From the NCBI RefSeq assembly GCF_012844225.1, contig NZ_JABAGQ010000002.1:62001-126000 (forward strand): a stretch of DNA of 64,000 bases, given 5' to 3'. The stretch's first letter is position 1. Each line of letters begins with the position of its first letter. Origin of the DNA: Rhodococcus sp. 105337 (GTDB taxonomy: Bacteria; Actinomycetota; Actinomycetes; Mycobacteriales; Mycobacteriaceae). Shown here one piece after another: positions 56,333 to 64,000 of this stretch. Below the pieces are notes generated by a model. The model was not told where the DNA came from, did not search any database, and was given only the letters and a program-made list of their open reading frames with translations. The position numbers and the translations under genes were made by a program.

Positions 56333-58083
56333 CAGTACTTCCGCTCCATCGGCTCGTACCGTGTCTGGACCACTGGCTTGTAGTCCAGGCGGATATCGGA
56401 GATAAGGTCCTCACCTACTTTGTACGCCATCGTGTGCTTCATGTAATTGGCGTCGTCGCGGTTCGGGTAGTCCTCGCGAGCGTGACCGCCGCGGGACTCC
56501 TTGCGGTTGAGAGCACCCACCACGGTGACCTCGGCCATTTCCAGAAGGAAGCCGAGTTCGACCGCCTCGAGCAGGTCGCTGTTGTAGCGCTTGCCCTTGT
56601 CGTGGACGGTGATTTCCTTGTAGCGCTTCTTCAGCTCGTGGATGTCGTCGAGCGCCCGCGTGAGGGTTTCCTCGGTGCGGAACACCGACGCGTTGTTGTC
56701 CATCGTCTGCTGCAGGTCGCTGCGGATGTCGACGACGCGTTCCTTGCCGCCGGCGTGCAGGATCCGGTCGAGCCACTCGTCGACGTACTTCGTCGGGGCC
56801 TCGGGCAGCTCGGCGAACTCGTGGCTGTTCGCGTACTCGGCAGCTGCGATACCGGCGCGACGGCCGAACACGTTGATGTCGAGCAGGGAGTTGGTGCCGA
56901 GACGGTTGGCGCCGTGGACGGACACGCAGGCGCATTCGCCGGCGGCGTAGAGGCCCTTGACGACGTCGGTGCTGTTGCGCAGAACCTCACCGTCGACGTT
57001 GGTGGGGATGCCGCCCATCACGTAGTGGCACGTCGGGTACACGGGGACCAGTTCGGTGACCGGGTCGACGCCGAGGTAGGTCCGCGCGAACTCGGTGATG
57101 TCGGGGAGCTTCTCCTCGAGAACGTCCTCACCGAGGTGGGTCACGTCGATGTAGACGTAATCCTTGTTCGGTCCGGCACCGCGACCCTCGAGCACCTCGA
57201 GGACCATCGACCGGGCGACGATGTCGCGGGGCGCGAGGTCCTTGATGGTGGGCGCGTAGCGCTCCATGAACCGCTCACCGTCGGCGTTGCGGAGGATGCC
57301 GCCCTCGCCTCGGACTGCTTCCGAGATAAGGATGCCCAGGCCCGCGAGGCCCGTCGGATGGAACTGGTGGAACTCCATGTCCTCGAGCGGCAGGCCCTTG
57401 CGGAAGATGATGCCCATGCCGTCACCGGTGAGGGTGTGCGCGTTGGAGGTCGTCTTGTACATCCGGCCCGAGCCGCCCGTGGCGAACACGATCGACTTGG
57501 CGTGGAAAACGTGGATCTCGCCGGTGGACATCTCGTACGCGATCACGCCGGTCGCGACGGGGCCGTCCGGTGTCTCCGTGAGGGCGATGTCGAGCGCGTA
57601 GAACTCGTTGTAGAACTCGACGTCGTGCTTGACGCAGTTCTGGTAGAGCGTCTGGAGGATCATGTGGCCGGTGCGGTCGGCGGCGTAGCAGGCGCGGCGA
57701 ACCGGAGCCTTGCCGTGATCGCGCGTGTGGCCACCGAACCGGCGCTGGTCGATCTTGCCTTCGGGGGTGCGGTTGAAGGGCAGACCCATCTTTTCCAGGT
57801 CGAGCACCGCGTCGATGGCTTCCTTCGCCATGATCTCGACCGCGTCCTGGTCGGCGAGGTAGTCGCCGCCCTTGACGGTGTCGAAGGTGTGCCATTCCCA
57901 GTTGTCTTCCTCGACGTTCGCGAGGGCTGCGCACATGCCGCCCTGGGCTGCGCCGGTGTGGCTGCGCGTCGGGTAGAGCTTGGTGAGTACCGCGGTGCGG
58001 GCGCGGGGACCGGCTTCGATGGCCGCGCGCATGCCGGCGCCGCCGGCGCCGACGATGACTACGTCGTAACGATGTTCCTGCAT
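56332..58083 (-). CDS. sdhA: Succinate dehydrogenase flavoprotein subunit
   Basis: A 583-aa FAD subunit oxidising succinate to fumarate. FAD motif VVIVGAGGAGMRAAIEA, the covalent flavin His in RSHTGAAQGGMCAAL, active-site FGGHTRDHGKAPVRRACYAADRTGH, the HYVMGGIPTN loop and SVHGANRLGTNSLLD near the C-terminal half. The order sdhC-sdhD-sdhA-sdhB matches mycobacteria (Rv3316-Rv3319). It starts 15 nt after sdhD. Confidence 0.97.
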   Translation of the reverse strand: MQEHRYDVVIVGAGGAGMRAAIEAGPRARTAVLTKLYPTRSHTGAAQGGMCAALANVEEDNWEWHTFDTVKGGDYLADQDAVEIMAKEAIDAVLDLEKMGLPFNRTPEGKIDQRRFGGHTRDHGKAPVRRACYAADRTGHMILQTLYQNCVKHDVEFYNEFYALDIALTETPDGPVATGVIAYEMSTGEIHVFHAKSIVFATGGSGRMYKTTSNAHTLTGDGMGIIFRKGLPLEDMEFHQFHPTGLAGLGILISEAVRGEGGILRNADGERFMERYAPTIKDLAPRDIVARSMVLEVLEGRGAGPNKDYVYIDVTHLGEDVLEEKLPDITEFARTYLGVDPVTELVPVYPTCHYVMGGIPTNVDGEVLRNSTDVVKGLYAAGECACVSVHGANRLGTNSLLDINVFGRRAGIAAAEYANSHEFAELPEAPTKYVDEWLDRILHAGGKERVVDIRSDLQQTMDNNASVFRTEETLTRALDDIHELKKRYKEITVHDKGKRYNSDLLEAVELGFLLEMAEVTVVGALNRKESRGGHAREDYPNRDDANYMKHTMAYKVGEDLISDIRLDYKPVVQTRYEPMERKY

Positions 58084-58098
58084 GGAGTTCTAGCTCCC

Positions 58099-58539
58099 CT
58101 AGCTCGCGGTGATGTTGGGGTCGAAGGTGAAGATCACGTAGGTACCCAGGCCCATGATCAGGATCATCGACACGAGCAGAATCGTGTTGAGCCAGAAACG
58201 GGTGGAGTCCTTGCGTGCGTAGTCCGCGATGACGGTGCGCAGGCCGTTACCGCCGTGCAACTGCGCAAGCCAGAGCATCGACAGATCCCAGATCTGCCAG
58301 AACGGGCTGGACCAGCGACCCGCGACGAACGCGAAGTTGATGCGGTGCACGCCGTCGTCGAGCATCAGCATGATGAACAGGTGACCGAGCACCAGAATGA
58401 TCAGGGCGAGGCCGGAGAGGCGCATGAACAGCCACGCGTAGAGCTCGAAGTTGTTGTTCGAGACGCGACGCGGCGAGCGCGGATTGTCCAGGCTCGCGGG
58501 GCGGTCGTGCGAGGTGCCCAGGGTCTTTGCTTCGGTCAT
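58099..58539 (-). CDS. sdhD: Succinate dehydrogenase membrane anchor subunit
   Basis: A 146-aa membrane subunit with three helices (LFMRLSGLALIILVLGHLFIMLML, LSMLWLAQLHGGNGLRTVI, TILLVSMILIMGLGTYVIFTF) that helps bind haem and quinone; His in LGHLF and QLHGGNG are candidate haem/quinone residues. ATG 58539 begins 1 nt after the sdhC stop. The N-terminal ~35 residues are polar and cytoplasmic. Confidence 0.9.
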   Translation of the reverse strand: MTEAKTLGTSHDRPASLDNPRSPRRVSNNNFELYAWLFMRLSGLALIILVLGHLFIMLMLDDGVHRINFAFVAGRWSSPFWQIWDLSMLWLAQLHGGNGLRTVIADYARKDSTRFWLNTILLVSMILIMGLGTYVIFTFDPNITAS

Positions 58540-58540
58540 G

Positions 58541-58948
58541 TCAGTGCCCCGCAAACATGTTGTAGAAGATGCGTCCGGCCGCGGGGATCATCACCACGAA
58601 CCAGATCGCGAGAATGGTCCAGAGCATCACTCGCTGGTACTTCGGGCCCTTGGACCAGAAGTCGATGAGCATGACCCGCAGACCGTTCAGCGCGTGGTAG
58701 AGCACCATCGCGACGAGACCGAGTTCCATGAGACCGACGATGGGGTTCTTGTAGGTCTCGATGACGCTGTCATAGGTCTCGGGATTGACCCGGACGAGTG
58801 CCGTGTCCAGGACGTGGACGAATAGGAAGAAGAAGGTCGCCACGCCGGTGATCCGGTGTAGAACCCAGGACCACATGCCGGGGTCCCCCCGGTAAAGCGA
58901 CCGTGTGCGCCCCGCCTGTGCGGGGGCGGCTTCAGTCGTGCTGCTCAT
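58541..58948 (-). CDS. sdhC: Succinate dehydrogenase cytochrome b556 subunit
   Basis: A 135-aa haem-binding membrane subunit with three helices; the sequence WSWVLHRITGVATFFFLFVHVLDTALV holds the conserved Ser/His/Arg cluster and LYHALNGLRVMLIDFW the second His. It is the first gene of the sdhCDAB operon. ATG 58948 is chosen from the family N-terminus; the frame extends upstream into the promoter. A DtxR/IdeR-like sequence lies in the region shared with cdd. Confidence 0.92.
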   Translation of the reverse strand: MSSTTEAAPAQAGRTRSLYRGDPGMWSWVLHRITGVATFFFLFVHVLDTALVRVNPETYDSVIETYKNPIVGLMELGLVAMVLYHALNGLRVMLIDFWSKGPKYQRVMLWTILAIWFVVMIPAAGRIFYNMFAGH

Positions 58949-59118
58949 CGAGTGCTGTGCCTCCAACGTCAATGGTGGACGCGTCGAGCCGTTCATTACT
59001 GTCGGGGAATACCGCAGCACGGGCTCGACGAACCGGAACCGACTTGGTTCGACTCTAAACCCAACGCAAACCCGGGAACTAATCTCATCCCCGATTCGTA
59101 CGGCCCCCAAATAACAAG

Positions 59119-59137
59119 TTAGGTATGCCTTTCCAAC
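59119..59137. promoter_or_regulatory. Weak IdeR/DtxR-like box in the sdhC-cdd divergent region
   Basis: TTAGGTATGCCTTTCCAAC matches about 13 of 19 positions of the iron box TTAGGTTAGSCTAACCTAA, with a perfect left half. The match is below the usual strength for a functional site, so this is only a hint of iron control of sdh. Confidence 0.25.
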
Positions 59138-59200
59138 TGTGACGGCGACCGGTGGGGGTACCGCAACGTTGCCTGTACCACCGTGACAGGATGATCAACC

Positions 59201-59620
59201 ATGCCGGACATCGACTGGAAAATGTTGCGCGCCAAAGCACATGACGTTATGACCCGTGCCTATGCGCCCTATTCGAACTTTCCCGTCGGGGCGGCGGGCC
59301 TTACGGTCGATGGTCGCATAGTCACCGGGTGCAATGTGGAAAATGTCTCACATGGGCTGGGACTTTGTGCCGAAACTGTACTCGTCGGTAACTTGTTTTC
59401 CGAAGGTGGCGGGCGTCTTCTCGCCGTGACCGTGTGCGACGCGCGAGGCGAAATTCTGGCGCCGTGCGGACGCTGTCGCCAACTCCTCCTCGAACACGGC
59501 GGACCCGGTCTCGTCGTCGACTCCGCTCCGCATCCGCGGACCATGTCCGAATTGCTTCCCGATGCCTTCGGTCCCGAGCAACTCGCGGCCGTGCGGGTCG
59601 AGCGAGGCCGCGATGCCTGA
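59201..59620 (+). CDS. cdd: Cytidine deaminase
   Basis: A 139-aa zinc enzyme deaminating cytidine and deoxycytidine in pyrimidine salvage. Zinc and catalytic motifs: GLCAETVLVGNLF (Cys-Ala-Glu) and APCGRCRQLLLEHG (Pro-Cys-Gly-x-Cys); substrate loop YAPYSNFPVGAAGLT and GCNVENVS. It overlaps deoA by 8 nt and heads the salvage cluster cdd-deoA-add, the same order as Rv3315c-Rv3313c. Confidence 0.95.
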   Translation: MPDIDWKMLRAKAHDVMTRAYAPYSNFPVGAAGLTVDGRIVTGCNVENVSHGLGLCAETVLVGNLFSEGGGRLLAVTVCDARGEILAPCGRCRQLLLEHGGPGLVVDSAPHPRTMSELLPDAFGPEQLAAVRVERGRDA

Positions 59621-60896
59621 CATCATCGGCATCATCCACCGCAAGCGTGACGGACACGAGCTTTCCGGCACCGAGATCGACTGGGTGATCGAAGCGTTCA
59701 CCCACGGCATCGTCGAGGACGCGCAGATGTCCGCGCTCGCGATGGCGATCTGGTTCCGCGGGATGACCCGCGCGGAGATCGCCGGGTGGACCACCGCGAT
59801 GACCGACTCCGGACGTCGGCTCGACTTCACCGGACTCGGCCTGCGCACCGTCGACAAGCATTCGACCGGCGGGGTCGGCGACAAGATCACCTTGCCGCTC
59901 GCTCCGCTTGTCGCCGCGTGCGGCGTCGCCGTTCCGCAGCTGTCCGGCCGGGGTCTCGGCCACACCGGCGGCACCCTCGACAAGCTCGAGGCGATTCCGG
60001 GGTGGCGCGCCGATCTGAGCACCGTCGAGATGGCCGAGATACTGACCGACCCCGCCGTCGGAGCGGTCGTGTGCGCCGCGGGCGCCGACCTCGCTCCCGC
60101 CGACCGCAAGCTCTACGCGCTGCGCGACGTCACCGGGACGGTCGAATCGATCCCGCTCATCGCCAGTTCGATCATGAGCAAGAAGATCGCGGAAGGCGCC
60201 GGCGCCCTCGTGCTCGACGTCAAGGTCGGCACCGGTGCCTTCATGACCGAACTCGGCGAGGCACGCGAACTCGCACGGATCATGGTCGAGCTCGGTAGCG
60301 ACGCCGATCTCCCGACCACCGCGTTGATCACCCGGATGGACACTCCGCTCGGACGTACCGCGGGCAACGCCCTCGAAGTGCGCGAGGCGGTCGAGGTACT
60401 CGCCGGGGGAGGGCCCGGCGACGTCGTGGAACTCACCCTCGCCCTGGCTCGGGAGATGCTGGCAGCCGCAGGGATCGACGATGTGGACCCGGCCGAGCGG
60501 TTGCGCGACGGCAGCGCGATGGACCGGTGGCGGTCGATGATCGCGGCGCAAGGCGGCGATCCGGACGCACCCTTGCCGACCGCGACGCACACCGAGACGC
60601 TGTATGCCGACGCAGACGGTGTGCTCGCCGAGCTCGACGCTCTCGCCGTCGGGAAGGCGGCGTGGCGGCTCGGCGCCGGACGAGAACACCAGGGCCAGGC
60701 CGTGCAGCCGGGCGCGGGAGTCGAACTGCACGCCGTCGTCGGCGACACCGTCCGCAAGGGACAACCCGTCGCGACGCTCCACACCGACACGCCCGGGCGG
60801 TTTCCCGCCGCGCTGGGTGCGTTGCGTGGCGGGCTCAGCGTCTCCGAGACGGCGCCGCCGCCGCGCCCGCTGATCGTCGAGCGGATCACGCCGTAG
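59613..60896 (+). CDS. deoA: Thymidine phosphorylase
   Basis: A 427-aa enzyme splitting thymidine or deoxyuridine to base and deoxyribose-1-phosphate. Motifs: [47 protein letters not shown], and the glycosyltransferase signature [21 protein letters not shown]; phosphate-binding [11 protein letters not shown] 59613 lies inside the end of cdd, giving an overlap of 8 nt. Takes deoxyuridine formed by cdd as a substrate. Confidence 0.95.
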   Translation: MPDIIGIIHRKRDGHELSGTEIDWVIEAFTHGIVEDAQMSALAMAIWFRGMTRAEIAGWTTAMTDSGRRLDFTGLGLRTVDKHSTGGVGDKITLPLAPLVAACGVAVPQLSGRGLGHTGGTLDKLEAIPGWRADLSTVEMAEILTDPAVGAVVCAAGADLAPADRKLYALRDVTGTVESIPLIASSIMSKKIAEGAGALVLDVKVGTGAFMTELGEARELARIMVELGSDADLPTTALITRMDTPLGRTAGNALEVREAVEVLAGGGPGDVVELTLALAREMLAAAGIDDVDPAERLRDGSAMDRWRSMIAAQGGDPDAPLPTATHTETLYADADGVLAELDALAVGKAAWRLGAGREHQGQAVQPGAGVELHAVVGDTVRKGQPVATLHTDTPGRFPAALGALRGGLSVSETAPPPRPLIVERITP

Positions 60897-60901
60897 CGGA
60901 C

Positions 60902-60907
60902 TACCGT
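60902..60907 (+). promoter_or_regulatory. -10 box of add
   Basis: TACCGT ends 8 nt before the ATG at 60916. add may therefore also be transcribed on its own, leaderless, besides reading through from deoA. Confidence 0.35.
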
Positions 60908-60915
60908 CCCGAAAC

Positions 60916-62025
60916 ATGAGTGACGAGTCGGTGGTTCCCGGAATGTTCGACGGCAGGGCCGAGTCGGTGAAGCTCGCGCCGAAAGTGCTCCTGCACGACC
61001 ACCTGGACGGCGGGCTGCGTCCCGGGACGGTTCTCGAACTCGCCGACGCGTGCGGCTGGTCGCTTCCCGCCGACACCGAAGACGACCTTGCCCGCTGGTT
61101 CCGGGAGTCGGCCGACAGCGGCACCCTCGTCCGGTACCTCGAGACGTTCGAGCACACCGTCGCGGTGATGCAGACGCCGGAAGGTCTCGAGCGGGTGGCA
61201 CGGGAATGCGTGATGGACCTGGCGGACGACGGGGTCGTGTACGCCGAGGTCAGGTTCGCGCCCGAACAACACCTCGAGCGCGGACTGACGCTCGACGAGG
61301 TGGTCGAGCATGTCCTCGAAGGCTTCCGCGCCGGCGAGTCGGAGGCGCGTGCCGCCGGGCGCCCCATCATCGTCGGGTGTCTGCTCACGGCGATGCGCCA
61401 TGCCGCGCGATCCCGGGAGATCGCAGAACTCGCGGTCCGGTTCCGTGACCGGGGAGTGGTGGGTTTCGACATCGCCGGCGCGGAGGCCGGTAATCCGCCC
61501 AGCCGCCACCTCGATGCCTTCGAATACACGCGAGCAGCCAACGCGCACTTCACTATTCATGCGGGCGAGGCATTCGGTCTGCCGTCCATCCACGAGGCCG
61601 TAGCTTTCTGCGGTGCCGACCGGCTCGGTCACGGCGTCCGCATCCTCGACGACATCGTGCTGGGCGAGAACGGCGAGCCACGGCTCGGGCTGCTGGCGAG
61701 CTACGTCCGCGACAAGCGCATCCCGCTCGAGCTGTGCCCGAGTTCCAACGTGCAGACCGGGGCCGTGCTGACACTCGCGGAACATCCGTTCGACCTGCTC
61801 GCGCGGTTGCGTTTCCGCGTCACCGTCAACACCGACAATCGGTTGATGAGCGACACCACCATGACCAAGGAGATGGTGCAGCTCGCCGACACGTTCGGGT
61901 ACGGCTGGGCCGACCTCGAGCGTTTCACGATCAACGCGATGAAGTCGGCGTTCCTGCCGTTCGATCAGCGGCTCGCCCTGATCGACGACGTCATCAAACC
62001 GGGTTACGCCGTCCTGATCGGCTGA
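60916..62025 (+). CDS. add: Adenosine deaminase
   Basis: A 369-aa zinc TIM-barrel enzyme converting adenosine to inosine. Metal and catalytic residues: [17 protein letters not shown] (His-x-His), [18 protein letters not shown] (His, Glu), RLGHGVRIL (His) and [11 protein letters not shown] (Asp). [10 protein letters not shown] is also typical. Length is usual. It begins 19 nt after deoA and closes the nucleoside salvage cluster; an own -10 box is visible. Confidence 0.95.
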   Translation: MSDESVVPGMFDGRAESVKLAPKVLLHDHLDGGLRPGTVLELADACGWSLPADTEDDLARWFRESADSGTLVRYLETFEHTVAVMQTPEGLERVARECVMDLADDGVVYAEVRFAPEQHLERGLTLDEVVEHVLEGFRAGESEARAAGRPIIVGCLLTAMRHAARSREIAELAVRFRDRGVVGFDIAGAEAGNPPSRHLDAFEYTRAANAHFTIHAGEAFGLPSIHEAVAFCGADRLGHGVRILDDIVLGENGEPRLGLLASYVRDKRIPLELCPSSNVQTGAVLTLAEHPFDLLARLRFRVTVNTDNRLMSDTTMTKEMVQLADTFGYGWADLERFTINAMKSAFLPFDQRLALIDDVIKPGYAVLIG

Positions 62026-62049
62026 GCGGGCCGAAGCGGTGCGAACGCG

Positions 62050-63276
62050 TCAGTTCTTGTTCAGCCGTGCTTCGAACTCGCGCTCGAGTTCACGCCACGC
62101 GAGAGCTTCGGCGTCGAACGGTGCGCTCGGAGCGAGGCGGCCCGGGTCGGGTTCGAGAACGTAGTTGACGAACCATCCCAGCTCCGTGGATGCCGCGAGG
62201 GCCGCTTCGGTGCTGTCGTCGTTCGCGTAACCGGCGGCGTCGGTGAACAACTCGACGGCGAGCTCGAGTTGTTCCGGGTCGACGGCGGCGATGCCCTCGG
62301 CGATGTCGTCGGCGATGCCCGTGAGCACGTAGACGTTGTCGTCGATGACAGCGACCTCGAGCGACCCGTCGACCGCAGCGATCCGGATCTCCTCGTACGT
62401 TTCGAGCTGGGACATGTCGTGGTCGTGGTTGTCGGCGAGATACCGCGCGAGAACGCGCTCGGACGGGAAGACGAAGATCCGTCCCTCCTGCCCGAGGAAC
62501 ACCGCGTCGTCGTCGAGGTAGCAACGCAGGGTGAACCACGTACCGTCCGACGTGATGATCTTGATGGGGTCGATGCCGACGGAGGCCCAGAAGTCGTCTT
62601 CGTCGTCGTCGAGGAACTCGTACTCGTCGTTGTCGACCTCGTCCTGGACCGTGTCGTCGGCTTCCAGTTCGTTCTCGTCCGAGGCCACCAGTTCCGACTC
62701 GATCTCGGCCACGACCGCCTCGTCCACCGCGGGCGTGGTCACCACGGCGTCGAGTGCGTCGATCACCGCGTCCCAGTCTTCGGCGATCGCGGTGCCGATG
62801 CTGTTCCACAGCTCGTGTCCCTCGCGGCCCGCGACGGCCGACGCGCCGTGGCGGAGCAGGGTATCGACTTCGGTCCGCTCGAAGAACTTGGTGACGACAT
62901 CGAGTTCGCACACGTCGCCGAGGATGCTGACGATGTCGAACGTGTCCTGCAGTTCGGAGATCGACTCGGCGTCGGGATCGGCGGCCGCGAGTTCCGGTAC
63001 GCCGATCAGGTCGTACGAGTGCGCGTCGTCGGGTTCGAACTCGACAGCGGCGAGCTTGGCGACCACGGGCCACGCGGGATGCTCCACGAGATCGTTGTCG
63101 CCACCGGAGCGGACGAACGCCACCATCGCGGCCACGCTCGGGAATCCGTACAGGTCGTCGCCGTGGCCGAGAAACGCCTCCCATTCGTCGTCGCCCTCAC
63201 GCCAGCGCGGTGCCCACAGGGTCACGAGGTCGCCGTCGGTGAGACCGAGCTCTATCGGGACGATGTCTCCAGCCAT
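62050..63276 (-). CDS. Acidic hypothetical protein (Rv3311-like)
   Basis: A 408-aa soluble, very acidic protein. The N-terminal part (MAGDIVPIELGLTDGDLVTLWAPRW, EWEAFLGHGDDLYGFPSVAAMVAFVRSGGDNDL) is repeated in style by a second half (GTWFTLRCYLDDDAVFLGQEGRIFVFPSERVLARYLADNHDHD), suggesting two copies of one domain joined by an Asp/Glu stretch around residues 205-235. It occupies the place of Rv3311 downstream of add in M. tuberculosis. Function unknown. ATG 63276 is preferred to ATG 63294. Confidence 0.78.
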   Translation of the reverse strand: MAGDIVPIELGLTDGDLVTLWAPRWREGDDEWEAFLGHGDDLYGFPSVAAMVAFVRSGGDNDLVEHPAWPVVAKLAAVEFEPDDAHSYDLIGVPELAAADPDAESISELQDTFDIVSILGDVCELDVVTKFFERTEVDTLLRHGASAVAGREGHELWNSIGTAIAEDWDAVIDALDAVVTTPAVDEAVVAEIESELVASDENELEADDTVQDEVDNDEYEFLDDDEDDFWASVGIDPIKIITSDGTWFTLRCYLDDDAVFLGQEGRIFVFPSERVLARYLADNHDHDMSQLETYEEIRIAAVDGSLEVAVIDDNVYVLTGIADDIAEGIAAVDPEQLELAVELFTDAAGYANDDSTEAALAASTELGWFVNYVLEPDPGRLAPSAPFDAEALAWRELEREFEARLNKN

Positions 63277-63333
63277 GGCGCGAAGCCTAGCCATGTCGCC
63301 GCCGAGAATATAGCCGGGGTGGCAAGCAGCACG

Positions 63334-63633
63334 TCATCGAAGCGCACCCCGAAGGTCGTCGACGAGTGCGACCCGCTGTGCGGCGGCTGCCTCGGCCGCC
63401 GCATGGACTGTCGTGAGGATCGATGCCGCGAGCTCTCGCGCGTCCATGCGGCATGCTGCTTCCTCCAGCCGAAGATCCGCGAGGGCGCCCGTCCCGTCGA
63501 CGCGCGCGGCGATCCGGCCGTCCGGACTCTGCGCGGTCGCCCGGATGCCGTGTATCCCTTCCAAGGTGCTCTCGAGAGCGTCGAGTTTCGTGCGGACGCG
63601 ATCGACGATCGCCGTCACCTGCTGTTCACTCAT
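63334..63633 (-). CDS. YbaB/EbfC-family protein
   Basis: A 99-aa helical-sheet-helical protein of the YbaB/EbfC DNA-binding family: helix (IVDRVRTKLDALESTLEGIHGIRATA), strands SPDGRIAARVDGTGALADLRLE and a C-terminal helix (ELAASILTTVHAAAEAAAAQRVALVDDLRG). Family members bind DNA as dimers; many actinobacterial relatives lie beside WXG100/ESX-type genes. It is followed upstream by another small gene on the same strand, 51 nt away. Confidence 0.7.
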   Translation of the reverse strand: MSEQQVTAIVDRVRTKLDALESTLEGIHGIRATAQSPDGRIAARVDGTGALADLRLEEAACRMDARELAASILTTVHAAAEAAAAQRVALVDDLRGALR

Positions 63634-63684
63634 CGGTGGTCCCCCTTGTTCTCGTCGGATTCGGGCGTGCGGCTTCCGGCTCGG

Positions 63685-63990
63685 TCACGACCGGTGGGCG
63701 GCCCGCGCGTCGCCGTACGAAAAATGCCGCATCCGGTCGAGCACTTCGCGTGGGACGCCCTGTTCGTGCAGTTCTCGGTGACGGAGCGTCGCGGCTTCCT
63801 GTGCGGCGACGCGATTCAGGGCGAGGATCTCGTCGGCGAGCGCACCCGCGCCGTAGCGAAGTTCGCGGGGATCGATGCGCAGCTCGACCGGGAGGCCGTC
63901 GTCGGTGGTCCGCACCGAGATCGTGCCCGCGCGATTGTGGGCGATCGCGGTGATCGGGGCGGTCGGCGGAACGGGAGTCGTGAGATCCAT
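63685..63990 (-). CDS. Small hypothetical protein next to the YbaB-like gene
   Basis: A 101-aa protein with a short beta-rich start (ITAIAHNRAGTISVRTTDDGLPVELRIDPRELRYG) and a helical end (GALADEILALNRVAAQEAATLRHRELHEQGVP). The start resembles a second YbaB-like sheet. No function assigned. It begins at ATG 63990, close to the window edge, so further upstream genes of the unit are not visible. Confidence 0.65.
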   Translation of the reverse strand: MDLTTPVPPTAPITAIAHNRAGTISVRTTDDGLPVELRIDPRELRYGAGALADEILALNRVAAQEAATLRHRELHEQGVPREVLDRMRHFSYGDARAAHRS

Positions 63991-64000
63991 ATCCGGTTGG

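Noticed and set aside
56326-58668. 780-aa open frame antisense to sdhA/sdhD
   Set aside because: Mirror frame of the SDH operon, Val/Asp/Glu-rich, no motif.
59322-61553. 743-aa open frame antisense to deoA/add
   Set aside because: Opposite two clear enzymes; no domain.

Overview
The window is chromosomal DNA of a high-GC actinomycete, most likely Rhodococcus or a close relative in the Mycobacteriales. The evidence is strong GC bias, many GTG starts, TANNNT -10 boxes placed 6-8 nt ahead of start codons, mycobacterial-type LexA boxes, MMPL/WXG/PspC families, and a core gene order that from memory runs parallel to M. tuberculosis from about Rv3415c down to Rv3311. No rRNA, tRNA, CRISPR array or insertion sequence was recognised. 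The species is not determinable by eye.

Layout. 1-9.1 kb: sigD with its anti-sigma factor rsdA, a DUF5319 gene, the purine genes guaB, guaB3 and guaA, and a choD-like GMC oxidoreductase. 9.2-16.2 kb: a CNNM/CorC transporter, a PspC/LiaF-type envelope-stress system (membrane protein, PspC-histidine kinase, LuxR-type regulator) and a tail-anchored Ser/Thr kinase. 16.3-20.4 kb: imuA'-imuB behind a LexA box, an alpha/beta hydrolase and an exonuclease III. 20.4-25.0 kb: an accessory island with a WXG100-like protein carrying a YxxxD motif, an 813-aa partner, a lipoprotein, two remnants of that lipoprotein gene and an Imm21-type immunity gene. 25.0-40.2 kb: mixed accessory genes, including two ArsR-SRPBCC pairs with visible operators, a frameshifted acyl-CoA-reductase-like gene, an MMPL transporter, a multicopper oxidase, an SDR pair, a prolyl-tRNA synthetase remnant and a truncated NAD-binding protein.

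40.2-64 kb: dnaE2 behind a second LexA box, rhodanese, trmL, two small proteins, folD, an MHS transporter, ssuD, a SAM-IV riboswitch leading through a 53-aa ORF into metX (with metY absent from its usual place), icd, a second exonuclease III, trpS, yihY, sdhCDAB, the nucleoside salvage set cdd-deoA-add, an acidic protein and a YbaB/EbfC protein with a small neighbour.

How the parts work together: ImuA', ImuB and DnaE2 form the SOS-induced mutasome, in two LexA-controlled units 21 kb apart. guaB/guaA supply GMP. cdd, deoA and add salvage nucleosides. ssuD and riboswitch-controlled metX belong to sulfur/methionine metabolism. icd and sdh are TCA-cycle genes. The least-described part is the 20.4-25.0 kb island, whose layout resembles a type VII secretion effector/immunity locus remodelled by recombination.
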